From Oligoflexales bacterium (lineage in GTDB: Bacteria; Bdellovibrionota; Oligoflexia; Oligoflexales; Oligoflexaceae), in assembly GCA_015232735.1 (NCBI GenBank), contig JADFZC010000105.1, positions 1-7,878 on the forward strand: 7,878 nt of DNA. The letters are read 5' to 3'. The notes under the pieces are model-generated. The model was not told the DNA's origin and ran no database searches. It saw only the letters and a program-made list of their open reading frames with translations. Made by a program: the position numbers and the translations under genes. Shown here piece after piece: positions 1-6,895 of this stretch (the stretch's first letter is position 1; every line of letters begins with the position of its first letter).

Positions 1-1279
1 GGGAGTACCGGCTTTGGCATGGGGTCTTGGTCATGTATTTCTTCAAGGTGCGAGTGAGAGTCTGACCTTGATATGGTGTGTGGCCTGGGCTCTGTTAATA
101 GGAAATATTCTTACTCTTGCAAGGGAGTTTAATGCGACCTTATGGGTTGTGGTTCTTTTTACGTTGAACACCACTTTCACGGGGTTTTACGGCTTCACTG
201 GAGGACAGGTTCAAGAGATGCTTTCTTATGCTTTTGGCATAGGAATGATTAATCAGATAATCAAAAAGGAAAATTTGTCTTCATCGATTATGGTTGCCGC
301 ATCTATGGTTATCCATCCAATTGTTGCTCTGCCTTTTTGTCTGGTTTGGGGGATCGAATCCGTTACGGTATGTCGGAGGATATTAAGGAAATCGAGTAGT
401 CTTAAGTATTCAGACTTGGTTGGTTTTATTGTTGTGTTTTTAGGGATAGCATTTTTGGGATCTCTATCCGTTGGCCAGGTAAAATACCCGAGCCAGATAG
501 AACTTATGCTGTCTGAATTAACCGTCAAAAATTTTATTCGCAATATTTTCCATTGGCTTAATTATGATACTTTCTCGTTGGGATTTTTCTGTATAATATT
601 GCTTCTTCCCTGGGTGACTTCTTCAAAAAAAGAAAACCGGGGAGTTTATTTACGTTTATGTATTTGGTTTGTTGGTGCTAACCTGATAAATGGTGCATTT
701 GGAAGTACTGAGGAGTTTCATTACACTGCAACATTTCAATCAGGTTTCAGTGTTGCCGCTGTCTGGGTAATTTCAACCGGGATTATTCATAGCCAGCTCA
801 AAGCGAGAATTGGGTTCATTTCGGGGTTGATACTTTGCTTTTTATGGATGGTGTTTATTTTTCCGGGAATAGAGCTGAAGCCAAGCAGCGTGTTTACGAC
901 TCATTCTGACATTCGGGTATCAAAATACATAAGTAAAAATTTACCACAAGATGCGCTTATAGTAGCTGTAACACCCTATTCAGAGCTTTGGCGTGTCAGA
1001 AGAAACTACTTTTCCTATGTGCGTGGAAACTCATATAGAAATACTGTTTTTTCTCTTGTTGGAAAGCATCAGGTGAAAAATGGCAATTTATTGGACAAAA
1101 ACCCGTTTTCCTCTCTTCTTGGACCTGAGACAACTATGGAAAAGCTGGTGAAAGGATCAAAGAAATTGGGTGCAACGCATGTTCTGGTTTTGTCACGACC
1201 GGAAACGGAAAAATATATTGCGGATTTTAAGCAGAAGGCTCTTTTTAGATGGGGAAATACCTATTTATTTCAGTTATAG
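1..1279 (+). CDS. Multi-pass membrane protein, GT-C-like, 5' end outside window (partial)
   Basis: The reading frame is open from base 2, with no stop before the window edge, so the true start lies upstream; the TTG at 14 is only the first start-like codon in the window. Residues below count from that TTG. Hydrophobic helices lie at roughly 15-35, 41-60, 90-118, 134-153, 186-203, 214-230, 243-260 and 266-285. They are followed by a soluble C-terminal domain (about 295-421) containing SKYISKNLPQDALIV and LGATHVLVL. A membrane body with an 'I..N.P.DALI' and 'LG..HVLV' tail is typical of GT-C-like membrane proteins of polysaccharide loci, and the HP pair at 101-102 after a helix recalls DUF6798-type proteins. 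That family link is from memory and tentative. No catalytic residues can be assigned because the N-terminal part, where GT-C acidic residues usually sit, is missing. It converges on the minus-strand gene ending at 1353, so it belongs to a different transcript. Confidence 0.8.
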   Translation, partial: GVPALAWGLGHVFLQGASESLTLIWCVAWALLIGNILTLAREFNATLWVVVLFTLNTTFTGFYGFTGGQVQEMLSYAFGIGMINQIIKKENLSSSIMVAASMVIHPIVALPFCLVWGIESVTVCRRILRKSSSLKYSDLVGFIVVFLGIAFLGSLSVGQVKYPSQIELMLSELTVKNFIRNIFHWLNYDTFSLGFFCIILLLPWVTSSKKENRGVYLRLCIWFVGANLINGAFGSTEEFHYTATFQSGFSVAAVWVISTGIIHSQLKARIGFISGLILCFLWMVFIFPGIELKPSSVFTTHSDIRVSKYISKNLPQDALIVAVTPYSELWRVRRNYFSYVRGNSYRNTVFSLVGKHQVKNGNLLDKNPFSSLLGPETTMEKLVKGSKKLGATHVLVLSRPETEKYIADFKQKALFRWGNTYLFQL

Positions 1280-1352
1280 GAGTCAACATTTCTTTTTTTC
1301 TTATTATTAAGCACAGAGATTTTCTTTAAGTCTGTTATTTTCGTAAAAAGGT
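1280..1352. other. Convergent intergenic spacer
   Basis: This short spacer separates two convergent genes. It contains a T-rich run near 1290-1299 and a very small inverted repeat, GTAAA (1343-1347) with TTTAC (1352-1356), which reaches into the stop codon of the minus-strand gene. Neither is a convincing intrinsic terminator: no GC-rich stem followed by a T-tract is visible on either strand. Confidence 0.5.
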
Positions 1353-3323
1353 TTACTGGAGTGTATCTTTAACAAATCCAGCTTTTAATCCCTGACTGAT
1401 ATCCCTTAGTTTAATCTCATGAAGCATTCCGTGATGGCAAGGAAGAGGAGAGTTCCAACATACAGCTCCGTCTGAAGGTACGAAATAGTCGAAGTTCCCG
1501 ACTTTCATCTTGATCAGTCTAAAACTGCGAAGTTGTTCCCTGGCGCCCACGAAAGGCATCGTTTTATATGGAAAAAATATTGGAGCATATTTATTGTCAG
1601 AGACAGTGATCTTACCGTTTGCAATTGCCGTTGGGATATACGCCTCAGTGTATGATTTATTAAATCTTCCAGCGGAAAAAAAGAGAAGAACAACAATTGA
1701 TATTATTACAGGCAGAGGTACCGCTTTGGTATACCGTTTCACGATTTCATTAAATGACCTCCGTTTTGAAATCGATTCATGAAGATGCAGTGAACATATA
1801 AGGGAAGGTGCTATTGCACCGTAACCAAGACCAAACCGGATTGATGGAGCCTGCCACAGCACATACATGGTTCCCGAAAGTCCCATAAAGACTATCCAGA
1901 AGCATGTTGAAATCTCACATTTTTCCAAAGATTGTAAAGGATGGGATTTTTGAAAGAGGGACAAAATCGAACAAGAAGTAATTATTGCGACTGGTATTGC
2001 CGCGATTATGGGGGGTTGCCATAATGCGCTTATTTTGCGGGTTAAAAGAAGAAATATTATTAAAATTCCAATTAATGAAAAAATGAAATTAAATTTGTAT
2101 TTTATAAAGTGGCGGGGAGAAAAAATTTCAATGAAACTAAAAATCGATGCAAGGATTAAAAATCCAAAAACTGAATTTTTCGTACACCATTCCAAAAACC
2201 AGGGATCTCCGATTTTAAGATCAGCTCCGCCAGTAGTTCTGGCAAAATTGAGAACCCCAAGAATCAGGCCTTTTCCGGAAACGTGCCATGGTACATTAAA
2301 GCAGAATAGATCCCCCGGAAAAAGAACACACCCGGAGGTTTTATAGTTGGTGAGAAGGAAAGGCAGTAGTACAAAAAGCGAAATAACGCCACATAATAAA
2401 ACTCGTTTAATAAATTTTCCATCGTTTCTTAAAACATAAAAAGCTGCTGAAGAAAGCAAAAGAAGCAATCCGGCGAGTTTAATACTCACAACTCCAATTC
2501 CAATAAAAACCGGAAAAAATCTGTAATCGAAAATACTTTTTTCATCCGGGCTGTCCTGTCGCTCAATAAGTAAGAGCATTGACCATGCCGCTATAGCAGT
2601 ACAGACAATGACAGGAACATCGGGAGAGGGTGAAATGGCAAGCGAAACCGCAACAATAAAGGGCAGCATCAGCATACTGCAGATCAAGATCAGCCAATCA
2701 GCTCGTTTTCCTTTTCCGTCAAGTATTTCTGTGACAGAAAACAGGTTATGAATAGAGAGCATGAAAAGTGCGAATCCTCCTGTGAAAGTCGCAAATAATG
2801 TTCCAAATTCTGCGGAGTTGAAGGGAGCGGCAAGTGCAAGCCAGGCTGAAGTTGTGCCAAACCGATCGCTAACCTTGGCCAGGCCTGTCACTGATCCATA
2901 TTCGTTCAACCATCGAATCACTCCTAAATGATACAAACCAGAATCATCCCATATAATGATAGGTCTGACGACATATATGGCCACCCCAACCTGAATAAGA
3001 ATAAAGGAGGCAATAAAAGATTTTGTAAAAAGTTCCTTGATTTCCTGCCAGAGCTTTCTTTCCTTTAAAAAAAGTCTGGATATAAGAATTGACATCAAAG
3101 AAAGAGATATTGCCGTGGAGATTCCGTTTGCCAAATTAAGCGATGTAAACAGACCAACGGCAAGAAGAGCGTTGGAAAGCAATATGACCCCAATCCAGAC
3201 GGATATGGCAAATTTATCAAAATTTCTGATGTTTGCACGATTTAGAGCGGTTGATGTAACTGGATATCCTATTTGAAGCGAGACAAAGAAAAGGGCTGAC
3301 CAGAAAATAATATAAGAAAGCAT
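1353..3323 (-). CDS. LIC_10190-like large multi-pass membrane protein, probable GT-C-type
   Basis: This 656-residue protein is almost entirely membrane helices from residue 1 to about 550, followed by a soluble tail of about 100 residues. Near residues 125-132 it has WDDSGLYH, followed by TGLAKVSDRFGTTSAW (146-161). The tail ends with CWNSPLPC (622-629) and LRDISQGLKAGF (639-650). A 'D..LYH..I.W' motif, a 'GL....R.G..S.W' motif and a C-terminal 'CW..PLPC' plus 'GF' are what I recall of the LIC_10190 family of membrane proteins, whose function is unknown. The acidic pair after an early helix is where GT-C glycosyltransferases carry their catalytic acid, so a polyprenyl-linked sugar transferase role is plausible but inferred. 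The ATG start is well supported by AGGGGAG just upstream. It is the last gene of a minus-strand run, 51 bases after the methyltransferase stop, so co-transcription is likely. Confidence 0.85.
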   Translation of the reverse strand: MLSYIIFWSALFFVSLQIGYPVTSTALNRANIRNFDKFAISVWIGVILLSNALLAVGLFTSLNLANGISTAISLSLMSILISRLFLKERKLWQEIKELFTKSFIASFILIQVGVAIYVVRPIIIWDDSGLYHLGVIRWLNEYGSVTGLAKVSDRFGTTSAWLALAAPFNSAEFGTLFATFTGGFALFMLSIHNLFSVTEILDGKGKRADWLILICSMLMLPFIVAVSLAISPSPDVPVIVCTAIAAWSMLLLIERQDSPDEKSIFDYRFFPVFIGIGVVSIKLAGLLLLLSSAAFYVLRNDGKFIKRVLLCGVISLFVLLPFLLTNYKTSGCVLFPGDLFCFNVPWHVSGKGLILGVLNFARTTGGADLKIGDPWFLEWCTKNSVFGFLILASIFSFIEIFSPRHFIKYKFNFIFSLIGILIIFLLLTRKISALWQPPIIAAIPVAIITSCSILSLFQKSHPLQSLEKCEISTCFWIVFMGLSGTMYVLWQAPSIRFGLGYGAIAPSLICSLHLHESISKRRSFNEIVKRYTKAVPLPVIISIVVLLFFSAGRFNKSYTEAYIPTAIANGKITVSDNKYAPIFFPYKTMPFVGAREQLRSFRLIKMKVGNFDYFVPSDGAVCWNSPLPCHHGMLHEIKLRDISQGLKAGFVKDTLQ

Positions 3324-3326
3324 AAT

Positions 3327-3333
3327 CTCCCCT
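3327..3333 (-). promoter_or_regulatory. Ribosome binding site of the LIC_10190-like gene
   Basis: Read on the minus strand, AGGGGAG ends three bases before the ATG at 3323-3321. The AGGGG core has five bases to the ATG. It fixes the start of the large membrane protein. Confidence 0.7.
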
Positions 3334-3374
3334 GGAAAAAATTCTATCCAACTGACTTTATATTATTGTGTTTA

Positions 3375-4070
3375 TCAAGTTTTTCGCATCCCTAAAATGA
3401 GCACATTTTTTCCAAAAAACCTGCTAAATAAAAAATCCAAAAAGCGGCTGACAGGGAAAAGCAGCCGATCGTAAACCAGGATAATTTGCGGATTCAAATT
3501 GCCTGCATTATCGCCAAATTTCTGATAAAGACGAGTGACAAAAAAGCCCAGGCTGTCCACATAGGAATTTTGTGCAATTTCGAAACCAACCGATTTCATT
3601 TTTTTGGCAAGTTCACGCCTGCCATATCTTCTGTAATGCCCCACTTTTTTGTCCATGCTTGAATAAAGGCTCTGAAAAGCGGGAACATAGAGCAACACCT
3701 TTCCTCCATGAGAAAGTTTCCTGTAAAACTCACCGAGTATTGCGGTGTCGTCTTCGATGTGTTCAAGAACATTAAGAGAATAAATAAAACTTATACTGCT
3801 GTCTTCTATATCGCTCAAACTTGATGAAACTGACAACCCGCAAGAGGAGACGATGGACGCCTGTTCCTTGTCCGGTTCTATGCAATGAATCCGATATCCC
3901 TTTTGAGCCAAAGACCTTGCAAACATTCCGTTACCTGAGCCAAAATCAAGGATCCTGTCGTCTTTTTTTACATGTCTGCAAAGCTGGTTTAAAAGAAAAC
4001 CATTATAATTCACAGCTTTTTCCATGATTGCAAGATTATCCCGGCCAGTGTAGCTGAAGTCTTTATCCAA
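3375..4070 (-). CDS. Class I SAM-dependent methyltransferase
   Basis: A soluble Rossmann-fold methyltransferase. Numbering from an upstream GTG at 4109 (244 residues), motif I is LDFGSGNGMF (54-63), the acidic end of strand beta-2 is EPD (78-80), the post-I/motif II region is YSLNVLEHIEDD (110-121), and the strand after it is GGKVLLYVPAF (135-145). VGHYRRYGRREL (156-167) is the conserved segment common in methyltransferases of glycan clusters. I place the start at the TTG at 4070 (231 residues) because AAGGAG lies seven bases before it and it directly follows the glycosyltransferase stop. The GTG at 4109 has no visible ribosome site, and the residues it adds lie ahead of the conserved DFSYTGRDN region. 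The methyl acceptor cannot be read from the sequence. Context suggests a sugar or lipid-linked glycan intermediate, though a quinone- or small-molecule-type acceptor is possible. The C-terminal segment (about 205-240) is hydrophobic and may touch the membrane. Confidence 0.9.
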   Translation of the reverse strand: MDKDFSYTGRDNLAIMEKAVNYNGFLLNQLCRHVKKDDRILDFGSGNGMFARSLAQKGYRIHCIEPDKEQASIVSSCGLSVSSSLSDIEDSSISFIYSLNVLEHIEDDTAILGEFYRKLSHGGKVLLYVPAFQSLYSSMDKKVGHYRRYGRRELAKKMKSVGFEIAQNSYVDSLGFFVTRLYQKFGDNAGNLNPQIILVYDRLLFPVSRFLDFLFSRFFGKNVLILGMRKT

Positions 4071-4071
4071 A

Positions 4072-5247
4072 TCAGCACTCCTTTGAATCCTGAAAAGGAG
4101 TTGATCCACGGGCTGAATCTAAACCATCCATGCTTTCAAATATTCCAAAATTGGCAGCTACCACCCTTTCTGTTCTTCTGTGAAGATATGTGTTATTTAT
4201 TATTTGTTCCAGATGGAAAAACCTGTCTTCTGACAGCAAATGAAGTTCATAACTCATCCTTTCCTTGTGTGCGACAGAATCGAGGATCAACCCCACTCCT
4301 GAAAATAAGACAGCTACGATTTCAAGGGATGAAGCCAATATTGCAAGGGGCACATGGTAAATATAATGGAATCTTATCCAATCCTGAAAAACTGGTATTC
4401 CTGTAATAAATCCGGCAATTGCAAAAAACATGGCTGCACAGAGGAAAAAGAAAAGAGGCCGATAATAGCGTAAAATTTGAGCAATGGTAAAAATTACCTT
4501 TGCACCATCAGAAAAGGTTTTTAATTTTGAATAGCTGCCTAAAGGACGATCGCGATATTCCACAGGAATTTCCAATATCCGAAATCGTCTGTGAAGGGAG
4601 TGCAGGGTCATATCAGTTTCAATTTCAAAACCTCTTACCAGTATCGGGTAATTCTTTATAAAACGCCTGTTGAAAACACGATATCCGCTCATGATATCTG
4701 TAAGCCGTGCTCCGAACAGAAAATTGACAAGCCAGAGAACCAGCGCATTTCCAAAAACATGCAAGGATCTTTTGTTTTCTCTTGAATATACTCCGTACGT
4801 GTGTCTATCACCTACAACCATGTCCGCCCTGTCTTCCAGGACTGGAACGATCATTTCTCTCACACACTCAGCCGGATATGTTTGATCGGCATCGGAAAGA
4901 ACATAGATATCAGCATCAATTTCCTTGAAAGCGCGTCTTAAGGCATTCCCTTTTCCCTGCAAAGGTTCGTTTATCACGTATCCACGGCAGCCTAGCAAGT
5001 TGAACGTTGCGATGGCTATTTCTGATGTTCGATCGCTGGAGTTATTGTTTATTACGAAGATTCCAGCACCCGGAAGCTGTTCGTGAAAAGCGCAGATAAC
5101 CTCTCCGATAGTTGTCTCTTCATTATAAGCCGGTAAAATAACGGCTATATTTTTTTCTGCGGGGAACATATCAAACTCTATTTCTTTCACCATGGTATTT
5201 AAATTCAAAGTATTTTTCTCATTTTTTCTATGCAAAGTATCTATCAT
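4072..5247 (-). CDS. Family 2 glycosyltransferase, polyprenyl-phosphate sugar synthase type (DPM1/AglJ-like)
   Basis: The GT-A domain spans about residues 33-250: LPAYNEE (39-45 region) for nucleotide binding, NNNSSDRT (67-74), GKGNALR (98-104), the DXD-type metal motif SDADQTY (118-124), MSGYRVFNRR (186-195), FEIETDM (207-213) and RPLGSYSKLKTFSDG (234-248). This order is that of dolichyl/undecaprenyl-phosphate sugar synthases. Two C-terminal helices (about 264-286 and 298-324) and a cytoplasmic tail of about 65 residues follow, so it is probably an inner-membrane enzyme moving a sugar from a nucleotide donor to polyprenyl phosphate; the sugar is unknown. The 391-residue form is longer than a minimal DPM1. 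The start is uncertain: the ATG at 5247 and the ATG at 5193 have no Shine-Dalgarno sequence, while the ATG at 5169 (residue 27) has AGAG six bases upstream. All of these starts keep the catalytic domain. It is the first gene of the minus-strand run. Confidence 0.93.
   Translation of the reverse strand: MIDTLHRKNEKNTLNLNTMVKEIEFDMFPAEKNIAVILPAYNEETTIGEVICAFHEQLPGAGIFVINNNSSDRTSEIAIATFNLLGCRGYVINEPLQGKGNALRRAFKEIDADIYVLSDADQTYPAECVREMIVPVLEDRADMVVGDRHTYGVYSRENKRSLHVFGNALVLWLVNFLFGARLTDIMSGYRVFNRRFIKNYPILVRGFEIETDMTLHSLHRRFRILEIPVEYRDRPLGSYSKLKTFSDGAKVIFTIAQILRYYRPLFFFLCAAMFFAIAGFITGIPVFQDWIRFHYIYHVPLAILASSLEIVAVLFSGVGLILDSVAHKERMSYELHLLSEDRFFHLEQIINNTYLHRRTERVVAANFGIFESMDGLDSARGSTPFQDSKEC
4078..4083 (-). 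promoter_or_regulatory. Ribosome binding site for the methyltransferase, inside the end of the GT2 gene
   Basis: On the minus strand AAGGAG is followed by TGCTGAT and then TTG. The TGA in this spacer is the stop of the upstream glycosyltransferase, so terminating ribosomes are delivered onto the methyltransferase start. This decides the TTG at 4070 over the GTG at 4109. Confidence 0.65.
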
Positions 5248-5482
5248 GAATTTTCAAAAAATAGAAAAGGTTTATGAATCCAGCTCTTCTTATTGGGACA
5301 AACCTCATAATCTCAGGGCTTCCAGCTTCTGTGATATCTTCTGCGTGGCAACTAATTAAAAAAAGAATTTGACAATCATAGGAATTCCGTAAATTCTGAT
5401 ATTGAAAGATCATAATGGTTTTCCTTGATCATATAATTGTTGGAACAGCCCTGCACAGATTATTATTTAAACTAAGTATTCT
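5248..5482. promoter_or_regulatory. Divergent intergenic region between the GT2 run and the polymerase gene
   Basis: An AT-rich stretch that must carry promoters for both directions if the two gene groups start here. A weak plus-strand candidate is TTGTTG (5437-5442) with TATTAT (5461-5466), spacer 18; only the -10 box is close to consensus. On the minus strand TTGTCA occurs near 5370-5375 without a good -10 partner. GATCATA occurs twice on the plus strand, at 5408 and 5427, 19 bases apart. No gene, RNA or mobile element is recognisable. A 61-codon open frame on the minus strand here has no ribosome site or recognisable domain. Confidence 0.4.
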
Positions 5483-5488
5483 AGGAGG
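5483..5488 (+). promoter_or_regulatory. Perfect Shine-Dalgarno sequence before the polymerase frame
   Basis: AGGAGG is the strongest ribosome-binding signal in the window, yet no ATG, GTG or TTG of a usable frame follows at normal distance. The codon nine bases downstream, at 5498, is ATT, in frame with the polymerase gene. The TTG at 5499 is followed at once by a TAA. The ATG at 5511 is 22 bases away and opens only a three-codon frame. Confidence 0.6.
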
Positions 5489-5548
5489 TAATAATTTATT
5501 GTAAGTAATAATGGGCAATTAAAAACAGATAACTACATTCTTGGCACA

Positions 5549-6745
5549 ATGCTGCAAGCTTGTTTAATATTCTGTTTTTTTCCATATATCAAAATATTTC
5601 CAATTAATACTGATTTACAGCCTACAGCCATATTGTTCGCGGGTCTCATTCTTCTTGTTAATGAAAAGTCCTCCCTGTCAAAATATAAAACATCATCTCC
5701 GCTTATAATATTTTATTTTTTGTTTCTCATGATCATTATTATAGCTCAGGGTTTCTTTTGGGGTGGATTGAATATTCGAAGGCTGGCCGCATATTTGTCT
5801 CTATTGGTATTTTGCTATGTTGGTTACAACATAAATACTAATTCGCGCCGGAACCAATATATTGTGGTTTTCTCCATATCCGTATGGTTCATAGTTAGCA
5901 TAATTCAGCATTTCTTTGACGATTCTTTTCTTACAGGTATCTTATCTCGTTCGATGACTTCATCCTCGCGAGGTGTTACCTCTCTTGCCGTTGAGCCTTC
6001 TACTTATGGAATCCATTGCACTATGCTGATTCCTATTATCTATTTTTTCTTTAAAAAAAAATTGTTAAGAAATATTTTAATAGGCGTACTTATTTTTCAA
6101 ACAATTTTTATGTCTCGATCCGTCACTTCAGTATTTGCCTTATGTTGCTTTATTGGATTTTATATTCTGTTTAATGCTAATATTCATACAATATTTTTAT
6201 CCATAATAACCATTTTCTTTCTTAATTTTGCTTTCACCAATCTTTTTCCAGGAGCTAGACTTACTGGAATAATCTACAGACTTTCCAGTTACACATCAAT
6301 ATCCCAGGTAGCTCAAATAGCATTAGTTGATGGAAGCTCCAGTGCAAGGGCAGCGGATATCTATTATAGTAATATTTCAATACTTAAGGATTTTCCAAGG
6401 TCTTTCGGTCACAGTCTTGCAGACTATAAGGATGTGGAAAAATATGTCTATGTCCATAAAAATAAAATTTTTGGAAATTATGTAATGAGTGAGCGTATTA
6501 TGTCAGGAATAGGATCAATTGTATTTGAACTTGGCCTTATCGGTCTCACTCTTCCGATATTCCTATTTTTTAGATTCTTTTTAAATCCGGATAAGGCAAT
6601 ACGAAGTATCAGTATTTCACTTCCGCTGATAATGCTACTCTTTTTGAGCCCCTTACATCCTTTAGTTGGTTTACTCATCGGTTTAAATGAACAATCACTT
6701 AAAGATGCGTTTACCTTGAGTCCATGCAACTACAACAGTATCTAA
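5549..6745 (+). CDS. O-antigen polymerase/ligase-like membrane protein (Wzy-like)
   Basis: A 398-residue hydrophobic protein with about ten predicted helices (for example 2-17, 23-37, 50-70, 78-94, 104-120, 157-167, 174-187, 191-209, 214-230, 322-344 and 352-380). One long periplasmic-type loop lies at about 235-320. SRGVTSLAVEPSTYGI (140-155) and DGSSSARAADIYYS (261-274) are conserved-looking polar segments; the latter, with its Arg, sits in the large loop as in Wzy and WaaL proteins. The likely role is joining undecaprenyl-linked repeat units at the periplasmic face. A ligase (WaaL) function cannot be excluded, because this superfamily diverges strongly. The neighbouring flippase favours a polymerase. 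The ATG at 5549 has no ribosome site. The frame is open upstream to a TAA at 5492-5494, and the AGGAGG at 5483 favours a start at ATT 5498, which adds 17 mostly polar residues (415 in all). I keep the ATG as the conservative boundary. Confidence 0.82.
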   Translation: MLQACLIFCFFPYIKIFPINTDLQPTAILFAGLILLVNEKSSLSKYKTSSPLIIFYFLFLMIIIIAQGFFWGGLNIRRLAAYLSLLVFCYVGYNINTNSRRNQYIVVFSISVWFIVSIIQHFFDDSFLTGILSRSMTSSSRGVTSLAVEPSTYGIHCTMLIPIIYFFFKKKLLRNILIGVLIFQTIFMSRSVTSVFALCCFIGFYILFNANIHTIFLSIITIFFLNFAFTNLFPGARLTGIIYRLSSYTSISQVAQIALVDGSSSARAADIYYSNISILKDFPRSFGHSLADYKDVEKYVYVHKNKIFGNYVMSERIMSGIGSIVFELGLIGLTLPIFLFFRFFLNPDKAIRSISISLPLIMLLFLSPLHPLVGLLIGLNEQSLKDAFTLSPCNYNSI

Positions 6746-6895
6746 AACGAACTTGTGTAATCTGTGAATAATAAGTAATTTATATTTTCCTTAAGTCAGT
6801 CATCATTTTGATGAAGAAAACATCTTAAGGAAATTCAAAATAATTGAGACAAATGATTTAAGGCATTATTTTTTATAGCGGAATATGACTAATAA
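6746..6895 (+). other. Spacer between polymerase and flippase
   Basis: An AT-rich spacer of about 150 bases with no open frame of note. Its one clear structure is a nested inverted repeat at 6786-6833, listed separately. No good ribosome site precedes the flippase start: the nearest purine run is GGAA near 6881, about 14 bases before the GTG. I see no convincing promoter. Confidence 0.5.
6786..6833. repeat. Nested inverted repeat between polymerase and flippase genes
   Basis: The outer arms TTTCCTTAAG (6786-6795) and CTTAAGGAAA (6824-6833) are perfect 10-base complements. Inside them TCATCA (6800-6805) pairs with TGATGA (6809-6814) across a three-base TTT loop. There is no T-tract after either arm, so it is not a classical intrinsic terminator. 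It could be an mRNA processing or stability hairpin, or a protein-binding palindrome. Confidence 0.55.

Noticed and set aside
253..543. A 96-codon minus-strand frame inside the first gene
   Set aside because: Antisense to a clear membrane-protein frame, with no domain or ribosome signal.
1283..1352. A possible bidirectional terminator between the convergent genes
   Set aside because: Only a five-base stem and an isolated T-rich run are present; neither forms a GC-rich hairpin followed by a T-tract.
1510..1782. A 90-codon plus-strand frame, and a similar one at 2008-2346
   Set aside because: Both lie antisense to the large membrane protein, whose family-like motifs establish the minus frame as coding.
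4083..4406. A 107-codon plus-strand frame opposite the GT2 C-terminus
   Set aside because: Antisense shadow; the GT2 frame has continuous membrane helices here.
5228..5413. A 61-codon minus-strand open frame upstream of and overlapping the GT2 start
   Set aside because: No ribosome site, no recognisable domain, and its 3' end overlaps the GT2 start in another frame; most likely chance, possibly a gene remnant.
5499..5519. TTG at 5499 or ATG at 5511 as the start served by AGGAGG
   Set aside because: TTG is followed immediately by TAA, and the ATG opens only a three-codon frame, so neither gives a protein. A tiny leader peptide remains possible but unsupported.
6478..6729. An 83-codon minus-strand frame opposite the polymerase 3' end
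   Set aside because: Antisense shadow with no start signal or recognisable domain.
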